Notes under the pieces: model-generated
What the model saw: only the letters and a program-made list of their open reading frames with translations
What the model was told of the DNA's origin: nothing
Database searches by the model: none
In this document: one piece after another, positions 25,086 to 37,536 of the stretch
Layout: each line of letters begins with the position of its first letter
How positions within the stretch are numbered: the stretch's first letter is position 1
Source of the DNA: Verticillium longisporum
Lineage: Eukaryota; Ascomycota; Sordariomycetes; Glomerellales; Plectosphaerellaceae
NCBI GenBank assembly: GCA_019188255.1
Contig: JAETXT010000001.1
Span: 2,108,001-2,172,000, forward strand
Direction: 5' to 3'
DNA: 64,000 nucleotides
Position numbers and translations under genes: made by a program

Positions 25086-28000
25086 CTATGCGCTCTGAGG
25101 CGGAGGAGCGGCACTGCTTTCAGCATCGAAGAAGAGCTTCTGCGCGTTGGCACTTTCTACCTTTGCTGGGCCCGGCTTCTCCAAGCCGGACACGCCACTG
25201 TCCGTCTCGCCGAAATGAATACCAAGGAGATTTGCGTCCTTGTTGGAGCCTCCCACATTCTTCTTGTCCTCCTCGGGTGTCTCGTCCAGGTTCATTAGTG
25301 CAGGTGGTCGGTGACGCATGGCCCTTGCTTTCGCAAGTGATATGGTCTTCTGCTGATATGTCGTGGTTATAGGTTGAGTATCGTCCCGGTCGATGGTAGC
25401 CTTGACGAGAGCTGCCATCCATAGTCGTCCCTGCTGCAGATTAGGGACTGCAAAATAGTGAACTGTGGGCTTGGTGAAGTTGACCGCGCGGGTCAGTCCT
25501 GTGCGCGGGGGTACGAGCTTGAAAATAAACATCGAGTCGTCTCCCTTGTCCAGGGCGACCTCTGGTTGCGCGAGAGTGCTGGCGGCAGGTGCTGCGGCAG
25601 AGCCTGCCCCAGTCAGAGTCGCGTGAAGACCTGTCAGCTTCTCATTGTCTGCAGGCAGAACACGGTGGAAAGAGATATCGATCAAGCCCTTCTCTTGCTG
25701 GTCATCTTCTGAATAGTAGTAGGCCAGACGTCTTCCTTTCAGGACAAAAAGTCGAGGCTTCCAAGTCGTCATCAGATTCGAGCTCTTCTTTTTCAGCCAT
25801 CCGCTGTAATCTGCGTCTTTCATGGCCTCTTTCGGTCCAATCTTCTGCAGTCCTCGTTGATAGGCGCTTGTTTCCTTCTTTCCTTTCCTGCGACTGGATT
25901 TACTAGCGGCTGTTGTCGTGGTGCTAGGGCTCATTTTCCCATTCCCAGGCGAATCCAGGTCGAAGCTCGGCCCTGCAGACGGCGTGCTGGATCCCGTCGG
26001 TGCAGGAGAAGGTAAAGGCGAATCCTTGACGGTGGTATCGACGGGTGATGTGATTCGTGCGCGCTCCCCAGAGGAGATGTCCGAAGTCGCTCTCAAGCCG
26101 CCAATCTTGACTGTGGGCTTGTTGACAAGCGAAGCCAACCAGTCAGAGTTTACGTTTTGCCTACTGGCAGGCGACCCCGACACAACAGCCAAGTCTCTGG
26201 ACGCGCTATCAAGCTTGGTGACAACGGGTGACGGTGCTTCCCAGATCGAGGGTACACGTGGGATAGATTGAGTTGTGCTGGTAGACGTGGCACGCTTATG
26301 AGGGCCTGATTGGAGACCGTAGTACTTTTGTGCAGCTGCAGATGGTGCACCTTCGCGAGGAGCATCAATGCTCCCATACCGCGAGTGTCTTGATATCGCT
26401 GTTGCACTTCGCACACGCTGCTCGTCAGCGTAGCTGTTCTTCTTCGAATGAGCACCGCTGTCGCGTTTCCTCAGCACATTGCGCCGCCGGCCATCCACTT
26501 CATTCCCACTGAAGTATCCGCGATCCAGGTCAGGCGCAGTTTCCTGCACATTAAGTCCAGACTGATGCATTGCGTCCTGTAATCCGGCAGAAGAGAGGGG
26601 GCGGGGCGATGAAAAGGCATTCCCGAGAGACCAGTTCCTGTCAAATGAGGGTTGCTTCTTGTGTGTAGTAGTAGTAGGAACTTGAGGGAATGTTCCGCTT
26701 GTTTCCAGTTTCGGGTTTATTATGTTGGCCGCGGGGGTTGTGCCGGTCCCGAGATAATCGGTGGAAGAGTGACGTCGCGAGTGATGTAAGTCTCTAACAG
26801 AGGCGGCAGACGGCCGTTTGATGTGAGATGGTCGGGGGGGGCTGTCTCCTAGCGCCGTCGAGGAAATGGGCGAAACGAGCCCGGCTGCTTCCATCCGGGG
26901 TGTTTGTGTGATGGATAGGCGTCTCGTTTGTATCGACATGGTCCTGTCGTCGCCCGGTGGTAATCTGTGCATGGAGTTGGTCATGGTGCTTGTCCTACTT
27001 CGGGTCCGTCTACCATCCGAGCCAGCATCGCTGCCGTACGTCTGCGTCGTCCTTTTAGTGGCAATGCCCTGCCCATTGCACTCATCCTGCAGTGCTTTGA
27101 TCTTCTGCCATGTCTTCAGCCGCCGTCCCACGGACCCCAGGTCAAATGCTTTGATGAAAAGAGAACTCTGGTCCATGCCCAAAAGGACATCGCCAGTAAT
27201 CTCCTGATCGCGAAACACTTCACAGTGATGCTTCTCGACACCCGCCGTGAACAAATGCTCCGCGACTTGGTCAGGCGACCATGCCTCGACTTCGAGCCTG
27301 GAGTGAGCCCCCTCCTCTTCTTCATCTGTCTCTTCACCCTGGATGTAGGAGAGCCGATGATCGAGTTGGGTGCTGTATTCGCTGCCCGAATCGTTGGTGG
27401 CGGCACGTAGACCACCTGAGCTTGGCGGAGATCGTAAATCGGTTATGTGTTCGTCAATAACATTCAATGTCTCGTGGAGAACGTGGCTGTCCGGGCCAGC
27501 CTCGAGACTGTTGAGCGAGCCAAAACTGGGTCCGGAGATTGATGGCTGAGGCTGGCTTGGGACGTCGTCTTTTTTGGCTGCATTCAGGGGAAGCGTTATG
27601 GGAGTTGCAGCGTCCGTACTTGAAGGAGACGCAACAGGTGGTGTGGCCGGAACGAGCGCGCTTTGAGCAGGGTCGACTGTGTTAGAACTCCCTATATTTT
27701 GCGATGGCTCAGCTGGTGATTCGACCGCTTTGGCGCTGGGTACATGGTTGAGAGGGGCATTCGCGTGTTGGATTTTCGGTGCAGGTCGTGTGTATACTAG
27801 AAGGAGTAGGGTCAGTCGAGAGGCGGATTTGGAGCCAAGGTGGTTTCGCATACCTTCGGGGAAGAGCCCGCTGATGCCATTCGCAAGGTGTTTGCCCAGA
27901 AACCAGCCGTCACCAAATTCATCGTCTCTTTCGATCAGCTCGACACGGTCACCTTTGACAAGACTTAGCTCGTCCGAGCTCCTCGCAAGGAAGTCATCTG

Positions 28001-28166
28001 CAGAAAATTAGAAGCAATCCAGGCATGCGTGCGAGGATACGACAACGGTAGATCACCGCGGAGAAAGCACGGAGGATCAACATCGTCAACCGGACTTACG
28101 AATGACAAGAAGGGTGTCGCCAACATCTGGCTTGGGATGACCCTCGTTTGGTGGTCTCGCAGCCAT
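25086..28166 (-). CDS. boi2: Boi-type polarity protein (SH3-SAM-PH)
   Basis: A scaffold acting at sites of polarised growth with Cdc42 and the exocyst in yeast. Exons on the minus strand: 28166-28100, 27997-27854 and 27796-25086, 973 residues. An SH3 domain spans about residues 14-75 and is split by both introns (LARSSDELSLVKGDRVELIE..., then GWFLGKHLANGISGLFPE). A SAM domain lies at about 240-307 (WSPDQVAEHLFTAGVEKHH...). A long Ser/Pro-rich linker follows. A PH domain lies near the C-terminus (about 715-870) with the typical start SGWLKKKSSN and WKPRLFVLKGRRLAYY. This domain order matches Boi1/Boi2. The frame is intact. It is transcribed divergently from the SP-RING gene across 2.5 kb. Confidence 0.94.
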
Positions 28167-30675
28167 CACGTCCCGCGATGGCAGTCGCAGCTTGACAGGA
28201 GCTGGAGGCGCTGGTGAAAGACAATGAGGCTCGACGAAATCACATCCGGACTACGGGAACAGCCAGCGGGTGGTGTGCGCAATAGAGGGCCGAATGGAGG
28301 AGGCGGAATCTCAAACGTGGTCGTCGAGTTACGCCGGATAGGGCAAGAGAATGGGGTCGTAGTTCGAGCTCTGGCGGCAATGACAATGGGACTCGCACCC
28401 AGAAATTGTGTCGTCAGGGAGTCGTCGCCTGTCTCGTTGGCTAATGGCTGCCTCGTCGCCGAGGTGGTGGCGAGGTGGTTGAGGAGTGGCACAAAAAGTC
28501 GCCGTGAAAGCTGCAAGGTGGAGGGACGGAGGTTGGAGGCTGGAGTATGGAGTACTGATCAATGGCGTCGCATCAAGATATGATTGGAGGGGATCGTCGA
28601 GAACAGGGAACGAGCGTGGAGGATGGCTATTGGGCATGGGTGAATGGCGCAAAAGAACCTGGTGGTCAGACGAGGCAGGTCGGATGGTCGGCGCTCAATT
28701 ATACGACGGGGGGTTGGACAAGGCACGGTTAGGTAGGTCGGTTTCTGTGTTAAGGATAAGGAGCAGAGCCACTACGAATGGGTGGGATCCCAGCGGTGGG
28801 GTGAGATAGTCCCGGGGAGTCGATCGGTAGGGGGGAGAAGAAGGAAAGAATGATGAAGAGGAAGGGCCTTGAGGAAAAACGTGGATAGGAATCTGTCACG
28901 ACTGTCAGCTCGTCAGGGTTGAGTTCTGACTCGGATGCATCTGAGTGTGGATTGATGGACTGATTGGTGAGCGGCCGAGACAGCAGATGAAGATGGCGGA
29001 GGAGAGGAAAAGGGAAAGGCGTGTTGAACTCGCGCCGCCTGAAGCCAAACAGAGTGGAGTCAAAAATGACGAATGGTCTGGCCAGGTACCGGACCCGCCA
29101 CAGGGGGCGCGAAGGGTACTTCCGCTGCATTGTCGAAGGGCAGATTACATGTACTTCCGTCTGGATTCTAGGTAGGCAAATGCACATGGGCACCAGAGTG
29201 CAGTGACGCTCAAGCGATGCAGGATTGTTATGTTCTGCGTGTTGACGGGTCGTCTGGACCAAGAGATTCAGGGGGGAACCAGAGCAAATATCGCTAGGTA
29301 GGCAGAGTATCTCGTCAGAAGACGAGGTCAGATGGTGCCGCAGACCGCAGCTCAAAACTCGATGAGTTACATGAATGCCGCATCCTCATTGCAGTGAAGG
29401 GATTTCCGACAACGCCAGCCATGCACACACCAGCATCCCCCCTTATTGACCTGAAAGCCTGCCCCAACAGTTGGCTGGGTTGCTAGACCCACTACTGCCT
29501 CAGGGTGCCCCATCTGTGGAAAGGGGCAGCAGCCCAACACAGATATTCTGAGCCTCACATCTGACTTGCCCAAGCCTGAGTCTTGCTGATGTGGCAATCC
29601 ATTAGGTACCGTGCTTCAACGGGTAGCTATCTGGATTCAATTGTCTCTGGAAATCACAGGTTTCCCACTGCATCTACGTATGTACCCAACAGTCAGAGTG
29701 AACTCATGAAAAGATGGTACATGCCTTTGATCACTGTGCACTGCATCTGAGATACCACCGTGATGAAGAGTAGCAGACGGGTTGTGTTGGCGTTGATAGG
29801 GCCTATTCTTACGGAACACGGCTCTTTTGCCGACTAAGTAGCTCTTTTGAAGCCAAGTCTATTCATCACGACGAATTCAGCTCCAATGTCCTTTTCCTTT
29901 GATATGTCGCTTGCCGCGATGTGATGTCCGTTAGAATTCAGGGCTGACAAGCATATGCACTAGGATACTGTAGCAGCAGCAGCAGCCAGCAGGCCCCGCC
30001 TGTCAGGACAAGCCTGTGGCCGTGCATCCTAGTGGAGGTCTTTCAAGATGAAGTAACACTTATTAGGTACCTACCTAGCCAGGTGTCTGAGAGGGGACTA
30101 GGTATCCTCACCAAGCGGTCTAGCCCTTTCTGTTTAAGAGACCCTGCTTTGCCTACCTAAGGTAATTAATTACCTTACCTCCAAGTTGCCTGCCTTTCAA
30201 CTACACTAGCGGATCTGCTCCATTTTAGTCCATTACCACGCTCCACCCAGACTTCATTTTGTCCATCTTCAGTTGCACCCCAAGCGCACTTCACCATACG
30301 AATAGCGAGAACATCAGACGGCTTGTAGTCACTTCAAGGAGAACCGAAGAACTCCGTCAAAGCGTTGGGACCACAAGCTGCTTCCCGATCAATGTTCTCC
30401 GTCGCATCACCATCCTTGCGACACGGCGCTTTATTACGCAACCCGGGGTAGTAACGTGTATTACAGCGAGCCTCCGACATCTTTCCTCCCGCTTCTTGCC
30501 TTCCGCCGCATCGGACATCATCGGCCTGCCTCATGGTTAGTTCTCCCCTGTACTGATACTGCCTCTTGCTTATGACGATGTTGACAGTTGTCCCCTAGCA
30601 GACTCGCGAGGCTCTACAGCATTTCGACAGGCGTCTATTTAACAAAGATCTCTCGCTCCCATCTTGTGCTCGAAC
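28167..30675. other. Intergenic, long divergent promoter region
   Basis: Lies between the Boi-type and SP-RING genes. It holds GGTACCTACCTAGG-type arrays at about 30064-30085 and 30152-30185, and a short GCAGCA run near 29970. Open frames such as 28224-28583 and 28750-29355 overlap one another on both strands and look random. Probably holds long 5' leaders of both genes. Confidence 0.55.
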
Positions 30676-33600
30676 ATGCCTCCGCCAGGGCGTCAAGGTA
30701 TGAACCTCAGTGACGCCCAGGTTACGGCCTCGAATCGAGCTGTCAACGCCTTTCTCGGTGATCCTCGGCCAGCATGGATAACCCCCAAAATTGGGCATAC
30801 CCAAGCCCAACCACCGCAACCTGCCCATGGCAGTGGTCGGCAACCTCCAGCGACATCTAGACCACAAGGCCCTCCCCCGTCAAACATCGAACGAGACCCG
30901 TTTTCTAGAATAGCTCAGCAGAAGGGCACTGCGGCAGGACCAAAAAACGCCACGTAAGTGCTCTCTGCCCTCCTGTTACTTCGGTAGGCAAGGACAGGCT
31001 ACACGATTGCGAAGAAGCCGAAGCTGATCATCGACAGTGAGGAATCAGAAACAGCCCTTCCATCGCCGTCCCCCACAGACGAGCCAAGTCCTTCATCTAC
31101 GACTCCCCTGGCGGCAAGTCCTGCCCCGGGTCTTTCTACATTTGAGCGGCCAGCGAGCTTCAGAGTTGTGGCGGCTTCTGCTCCTGAACCCACTCCGTCG
31201 CACACTCTCCGACAACACCCTCCCCGGCTTGCAGAACCCGGCCAGTTGCCAACACCCACAAATGCGAACATCTCGCGCCCCTGGGAGACTCCCACTCCCG
31301 CGAGTCGCGAGGGCGCTCAAAGCTTGCCTATTCCAGCAATAGTACCAAGCCAGTCTGCGACAACGGCCCAACTGAGAACTGGAGGCGCCCCGCTCGTTCA
31401 CCAGCCTACCACTTTCAGCTCCAGCTCAAATCCAGGCTCAACTTACAATGTGCAGCCAGTCCAACCACGGGCCAACATCATTATGGACTGGGCTTGGATG
31501 CGTCAAACTCTTAGCGCACGGATACAGCAGGTCAAAAGCCAATTCTTGGAAGTCAATGACTCTATTGTCCTGCCGCGATCCCGGATTCTCATGTCTGCAT
31601 TGGCGTCCGGGGACGTTTTCTTCTTAATTCTGCATCAAATTTTCTGTGCCTGGTCCCTTGACACAACCTCTGTTCATCATTTGACCACTATCTTGCCCGC
31701 GACGATGGACAACGCCCTTTTCCTCTTGCAGACTGTACTGAAGCCCAACACCAGCATGCCTGCAGACCATCTCCGTTGGTTCGCGTCTTTCCCATGCGCG
31801 TTTCCCTCCCAGTGGCCAAGTGCGCATCTTGCCCCGATTGGCATCTTCTTGAGGAATTTCTCCCGGATGTGGCAAACCGACTTGCTACCGCGTGTTACGA
31901 ACAGGGGATTCCCTATACGGATAATGGAGCTTCGAAACGAGCTTGCCCTTGCATCGCCTTCGCTTGAAACTGTTCTTTTCACTGTGGCAAGACGACACTT
32001 GGGCGTCCCGGACGGGCGCATAGCTCAACAAATGTCTGCAGTGTTTGCCCAGGATCAAAACAATTACAATCATGAGAGTTGTGCCACCGGTCAACAAGAC
32101 CTCTCCGCTGTCATTGTTGATGCGTATAGGAGCCTACTGCGACAGTCTCGGGTCGAAGTGCAGAATCAGGGCAAGCAAGCACAAGTTCCACTCAACGCAG
32201 GTTCAAGTCCAGGCTCAGCGAATAATACAAATGGGCGGAGGCAGCAGCAGCAGCAGCAGCAGTCGCCGCCCCTTCCATCGGCACAACATCATCTTCAGTC
32301 CCACCAAAGCCAGAATTTGCACCTTCAAAGGCAACAAGAACGTTCACAGCTGATACCCAATATTGCGCATCCCCTCGCGACCATGCAGGCTGCAACGGGC
32401 GGAAATATTATACATCCGTCTCCTTTAGGCAATTCCCGTGCAGGCTCATTTCAGATGCCTTCAGCGACCGATATAAGCCAACCCTCACACCACGAATACA
32501 TCTCCCCATACCCAAGGCATCAGGGCCAGTCCGTGCAAGGCTATGTCTCTGGTAGCGGACCCTACCACGTCGACCAGCAGCACGAAGTGTCTCCCCTAGC
32601 TCGCCAACTGTCTCTGAATTCGACAACTCAAGGGCCCCTATCTCGATCAGCAAGACCAGGCCAAGCGAGCCTGCATAGTTCTGGCATTGTTCAGCCTTCT
32701 GCACGACCGAGGCTAACTACCAATCACCCTTCAGCTCTTGCACCCGCGACTTCCGAAGTAATGAGACCCAACAGTCTGTTACCGCCCCGGGGCGTGACGC
32801 TAGGTATCGACCGGATGGCGATGTCGCCCTATGACAAAAAGTCGATCGATATGGCTCTCCATCAGGTTGATGTGGCCAGCCCGCGGCGTGTCCCAAGACA
32901 GCTACCCCCTGAACAGTCGGTATCTACGCAGGAAAAACATTACCAATGCATAGGGGAGATTGTCAGTGGGCCCTTGGCCATCAAGCCTGATCAGTCCATT
33001 CACCAGCTTGACTTTGAGGTCTCTGACGACGAACTGAAGCGCCTGAGCACGTATAGCATGTCTCCGGGCGAACGACAGGTTCTGTGCGACTATTTTGACG
33101 GTTCGCTTCGGTTTCGGCTTCGTGTCTGCGAGGTCGATCTCAATAGCCGAGGGTCGTTGTCGGAAGCAGCGTGGTCGACATTGTCGACACAGTGGCCAGG
33201 CCATATCTACGTCATGTGCAACAGTCAGGCAGTCAAGATTCGGCGCAAACTGCACAACGGCCAGGACCAGCCAGCCGAGCTGACGCGGCTGATTCGAGCA
33301 GGGCGGAACGTGCTGAAGCTGTCCGTATCGAACGTGACGCCCAAGGCAGGGCATGCCACGATGGTGGCGGTGGAAAAGGTGGTGACGCTCACCCACAGCC
33401 GCATCATGGCCATGGTCTCTGAGCGAGGGGTACTTCCCGCGGAAGCGACGAGGCGCATTGTGCGAGAGCGACTGACACCGGTGGGCCAGAACGGTGGTGA
33501 CGATGACGACGTGCCCATCATCTTCAGTAATCTCAGCATCGACTTGGCAGACCCCTTCACGGCCACCATGTTCAAGATTCCGGTGCGGGGCTCCTCGTGC

Positions 33601-34017
33601 ACGCACCTAGAGTGTTTTGACCTCGAGGTCTGGCTCGGTACGAGGCTTGGCAAGTCAACATCGGTTCACTCGCTCAAGTGCGGCTGTGGGCTATGCAGAC
33701 GCAGCAGGGCACTGGGCGCGGAGCCGTCGCTGACGGACAAGTGGAAATGTCCACTGTGCGACAAGGACGCCCGACCAGGCAGCCTACGAGTTGACGGATT
33801 CATGGTGGAAGTGCGAGAAGCTCTTGTGCGCCGGGGTCTGACACGCACCAAGAGTATCAACGTCGGACCGGACGGAACATGGAGTCCCAAGGCGGAGCAG
33901 CCGGATAGCGAGGACGAGGAAGATGTAGAAGCAGATTCGCAACGGCCGCCAAAGCGGGCCAAGACGGGTCACCAGACGGAGGTTCGGGGGGCGGTCGAGG
34001 TGATTGTCTTGGACTGA
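30676..34017 (+). CDS. SP-RING/MIZ zinc-finger protein (PIAS/Zmiz-like SUMO ligase)
   Basis: Probable nuclear SUMO E3 ligase or transcription cofactor. Exon 1 is 30676-30953; exon 2 probably starts at 30993, giving about 1100 residues. The N-terminal half is Pro/Ser/Gln-rich and disordered, with a CAG run at about 32238-32260 coding for eight or so Gln. A folded region (from about residue 740) precedes the SP-RING and resembles the domain before the MIZ finger in Zmiz/PIAS proteins. The SP-RING lies at about 940-1030: DPFTATMFKIPVRGSSCTHLECFD and, after an insert, WKCPLC, i.e. the C-x-H-x-x-C-F-D...W-x-C-P-x-C pattern. The insert contains an additional cysteine cluster (KCGCGLCRR). The C-terminus is acidic with a basic RPPKRAK patch, a possible nuclear signal. 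The junction between exons is uncertain: the in-frame intron is only 39 nt and ends AAG. Confidence 0.88.
32238..32262. repeat. CAG trinucleotide repeat (poly-Gln)
   Basis: About eight CAG units in frame in the SP-RING gene, coding a short polyglutamine tract. Confidence 0.9.
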
Positions 34018-34459
34018 AATAGCCATTTCCATTTTTGGGTCAGTCTCTCCTGTGCCACGCCTGGACGTGGCAGGGCGAAAGGGATTTTTTTTTTTCGTTT
34101 TTGCTTTTCCAGCTTGTTCTCTCCTTTCTTTTTCTCCCGCTCTCTCCCTGTCTCCTTCCCACTTGAAAACAAGGTTTGCGATGATACCACGTGGCTTAGG
34201 CGTTTAGGAGGAAGAGAATGTCGGTCGTCTGACGACGATTTTGATAGCGGGCGGCAAGGTAGTCGTGGCATGGGCTGCGTAAATGTTGCAGCGGCGAATG
34301 GATGTGAGCCCGGGCCTGACTGGGAAGGACTTTCGATGGCCTCCTTGCCCTGCTAGATAGCTGATATGTGGTACCTACCTAGGTATCTAGGTGGTTAGGA
34401 TAATAGTTAGGCATGGCTTACACTACTTTGTGCTCCTCTTGAAGACGGCCTTTGCGACT

Positions 34460-34513
34460 GCCTACCTACCTACCTAACTTGGGCAGGTACCTATGTAAGG
34501 TAGGTAGGTAGGT
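34460..34513. repeat. CTACCTACC...GGTAGGTAGG inverted array
   Basis: CTACCTACCTACC at the left and GGTAGGTAGGTAGG at the right form an inverted repeat around a short centre, so the array could fold into a hairpin. Intergenic. Confidence 0.8.
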
Positions 34514-34914
34514 CAGCTCTGTACTGTCCCTCGGTGCCTGTGGTAGCTCGGCGGCAGGTGGCTGCCGCACTGCACCTGGATGCGGCATGCACGTACGACA
34601 CAGGAAAGGAGGGACGAGGCGGACAGGCGGCAATGACATCTGCCCCACGAGCGCCACCAAAACGAAGCAGAGCGTGGCCCGTGAGAGACACTGATGAGGT
34701 GTGCAGGCACCTTGGCACCTACCTACGTCTTGGCAAGGTACGTGAGCAGGTGCGCAGGGCAGGTGGGCGGGCAATTGGGCAAGTGGGCACGTTTAGGTAG
34801 GTACCGAAGTGGGTTGCCCCATGCACAGCCTGCCTTGGTGTTCAGTGACCACCTTCATCCTGGCGACGAAGGGACGTCAGTTTGTCCCACTGTATGTCTG
34901 CCAATTTGTCAAGT

Positions 34915-34953
34915 CTGCTTGTCTGCCTGTCTGCCTGTCTGCCTGTCTGTCTC
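34915..34953. repeat. TGTCTGCC microsatellite
   Basis: About five copies of an 8-bp unit (GTCTGCCT), non-coding. Confidence 0.85.
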
Positions 34954-35324
34954 ATCGCGCATCGTCAGTCCGCCAACTGCTTCGCCTCGGATCACCCCAA
35001 CAGACAAGGTATTGGAGTACGTGGCCCAGTGCGCGTACCGCGCGGCTGGTCTCTGTTCTGGTGCTCGGGGGACAGGCACGAAACAAGAAAGACGCCTGGA
35101 CCCGGACTTCTACTATTCGCTTGTCAGTAGCTGTATCCATTCTCGATCATCTTCCATCGAATCAATTCATCAAGCCGCGTTCCGCAAATCCCTCGCTCGC
35201 CACGTCTCTTGTCTCGACAAGCCTCGCTCGAACCAGCCACAGTCACCACCAAGCAGCCCCGAGCCACCTCTGCTCCTCGTCGCTCACTTAGGACCATCTC
35301 ACAGCTTCGCGGTCTCACTCAAAG

Positions 35325-35415
35325 TCCCACAGTCCTACGGCTTAACAGTCACAGTCCCACGGCTTTACAGTCACAGTCCTACGGCTTTAAGTCTCACAGT
35401 CTCACGGCCCCACGG
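35325..35415. repeat. Degenerate 19-24 bp minisatellite
   Basis: Four to five imperfect copies of a unit like CACAGTCCTACGGCTTTA directly upstream of the arrestin-like gene. Confidence 0.75.
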
Positions 35416-35516
35416 TTCCACCACGTACCTACAAGTAACCCCCCGACGCCTCACATCCACCCCCGGCCGCCCTCCTGACGTGACCTGGCCGCTGCTCTCG
35501 GGTGCAACCCGCCACC

Positions 35517-37221
35517 ATGTCGATTCGCATAGCCTTGGACGATCAACCCGAGTTCTACACCAACCTTGACTCCATCGATGGCCGCATCATTCTGTCCTTG
35601 AGCCGCCCCGAGAGCGTCGGCGGCATCATTGTCAAGCTCGAAGGAGAGTCCAAAACGGCTCTCGCCATTCCCGGCGGCTTCGATGACTACGGCACCCCCC
35701 AACCGCCCCGGCTTCCCGGCAGCGGCCCCCTGGCAACGTCCTGAGCGAGAACCACAAGATTCTGTACAAGGTTCAACAGGTCTTCCCTACCTATGAGGAC
35801 GATGTCGCCAACGGCTCCGTCGGCGGCAACTTTGTCCTCCCCAGCGGCCAGCATGAGTTTCCCTTCAAGTTCAAGCTGCCCCTCAACAACGCCTGCAGCG
35901 ACCCCGTCGCCATGTCCAAGATCGGAGGCCTGGGCGGCCACGGCGGCTTTGGCGCCGGGGGTGGCATCTTTGGCATCGGTGGCATGCGTGTTATGGACGG
36001 CAGCAAGCAGCTGTTCATGCCTCACGTCACCAAGACACTGCCCCCTCCTTCACAGGCATGCCCATGGCTGCTGAGGTGCGTTACTACGTCAAGGTGACCA
36101 TTCAGCGGCCGGGCCTGCTCAAGGAGAACTGGCGCTACCAGATCGGCTTCAAGTTCATGCCCATCGAGCCCCCTCGCCCTCCCCGCACCACCCAGGAAGC
36201 CTTTGCGCGCCGCCCCTTCACCTTCAAGCCGCGCATTTCCACGCCAGCCGTTGCACCTCCTTTACAGAAGAAGCGTAGCTCCTTCTTCATGACAGCCAAA
36301 GACAAGGAGAGGGAAAAGGAGAAGGAGAAGGAAGAAGCCTCGAGTAAAGCGTTCGCCGAGGCCGCCCCGCCTTCGATCGAGCTGTCTGCTCGTCTTCCTC
36401 ATCCCCCCATCCTCACCTGCAACCAGCCCGTTCCGCTGCGGCTCATCGCGAAGAAGCTGGTGCCCTCGAACGAACAGGTGTATCTGACCTCTCTGCAAAT
36501 CGAACTAGTGGGCACCATGACCTTGCGAGCTCACGACCTGAACTACAAGCACCCAAGCCGCTGGACCATTGTGCATCAGGTCAACCTCAACACGCCGCTG
36601 CTGCAGAATCCAGCGACGGACGAGGTGGGCGTCGAGTCTGTCGTGCCCGATGATGTCTGGCGGCACGTCCCTCTGCCCAACACGGTTGCGCCTTCCTTCG
36701 CCACGTGCAACCTCCAGCGGACCTACGAGCTCGAGCTCAAGGTGGGCTTGAGCTGGGGCGCGCCCACACGCTCTGGAGGCCTGCTGGCCCGCAAAGAGCC
36801 GCCGCCGCAGACCATCTACCTGCCGCTGACGTTTGCCAAGGTCCAGGTCTACTCCAACATTGCTCCGCCGCCGGGGCTGCTGCAGTCCCTGCAGGAGCAG
36901 CAGAACAAACCAGCCGCGGCGACTCTGAGCCGGCCCCCAAGGTTACCGCCGCGAACGAACACGGCGGGCATGGCTTCGTCGGCTTCGACGCACACAATGG
37001 CGCATCCGCACCAGGCGCCGCCGCAGCCACAGCATGACCCGCTGTATCCGCCACAGCTCAGCAACGACGGTGCACCGCCGCCGGACGACGCGCCTCCGAG
37101 CTACGACGAGGCCATGGCGGACACGGCAGGTGCGCCGTTTGAGGGGACGGCCCAGGCGCGACCGGCGTTTAGCGGTGTCACGAATGAGAACGCGCCCAGT
37201 GATGTGCCGACCAAGAGCTAG
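35517..37221 (+). CDS. Arrestin-like protein with PPxY motif (ART family), frame broken
   Basis: Arrestin-related trafficking adaptor; in fungi these recruit the Rsp5/Nedd4 ubiquitin ligase to membrane transporters to trigger endocytosis. Single exon, about 568 residues. The start ATG at 35517 sits in a strong context (GCCACCATG). The N-terminal arrestin fold begins MSIRIALDDQPEFYTNLDSI and D-GRIIL-L, and continues with HEFPFKFKLP. A Gly-rich insert (coded 35926-35980) interrupts it, followed by AEVRYYVKVTIQR, typical of arrestins. The C-terminal arrestin half follows a Lys/Glu-rich linker (36300-36345). The tail is Pro-rich and carries DDAPPSYDEAM, a PPxY ligase-binding motif. Two breaks: the C-run at 35695-35700 and the C-run at 36041-36045 each lack one C. 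Restoring one base in each gives a continuous frame, so I take the gene as functional. Confidence 0.88.
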
Positions 37222-37536
37222 GGAGGGAAGGGGGGCGAATGAGTTAGCGCGAGGGACGATACTGTAACGAACTGCACGATGAATGGCATGATGGGGGCAT
37301 AGATACCAGGAGCGGACGGGCGGTGTCACAGGCTAGAGAGGCGTTGCGGTTACTTAATGGTCATTGGCTCCGTTTGAATCTAGATGAAGGGCACACGATA
37401 ATCGATGTCTATATTCCGCTCCCTTCTCACTTTCTGCAGGCTTTTCATGTATGCCTGGAGACAGCGTACACGGATTTTTTTCTTTTCGTTTAACCAAGAC
37501 CACGATGTGTCCGTTTGAATTTCCGTTTGACACCAA
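37222..37536. other. Intergenic between convergent genes
   Basis: The short 3' flanks of the arrestin-like and hydrolase genes. Nothing further seen. Confidence 0.6.

Larger units (their letters stand above)
34018..35516. other. Intergenic with TAGGTACC arrays and minisatellites
   Basis: Holds GGTACCTACCTAGG arrays at about 34371-34396, 34460-34513, 34718-34742 and 34793-34804. It also holds a TGTCTGCC repeat (about 34915-34953) and a CACAGTCC-C/T-ACGGCTT minisatellite (about 35325-35415). The latter lies within 200 bases of the arrestin-like ATG, so it is probably in the leader or core promoter. No gene seen. Confidence 0.6.

Noticed and set aside
32902..33606. 234-codon minus-strand frame
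   Set aside because: Antisense shadow of the SP-RING gene.
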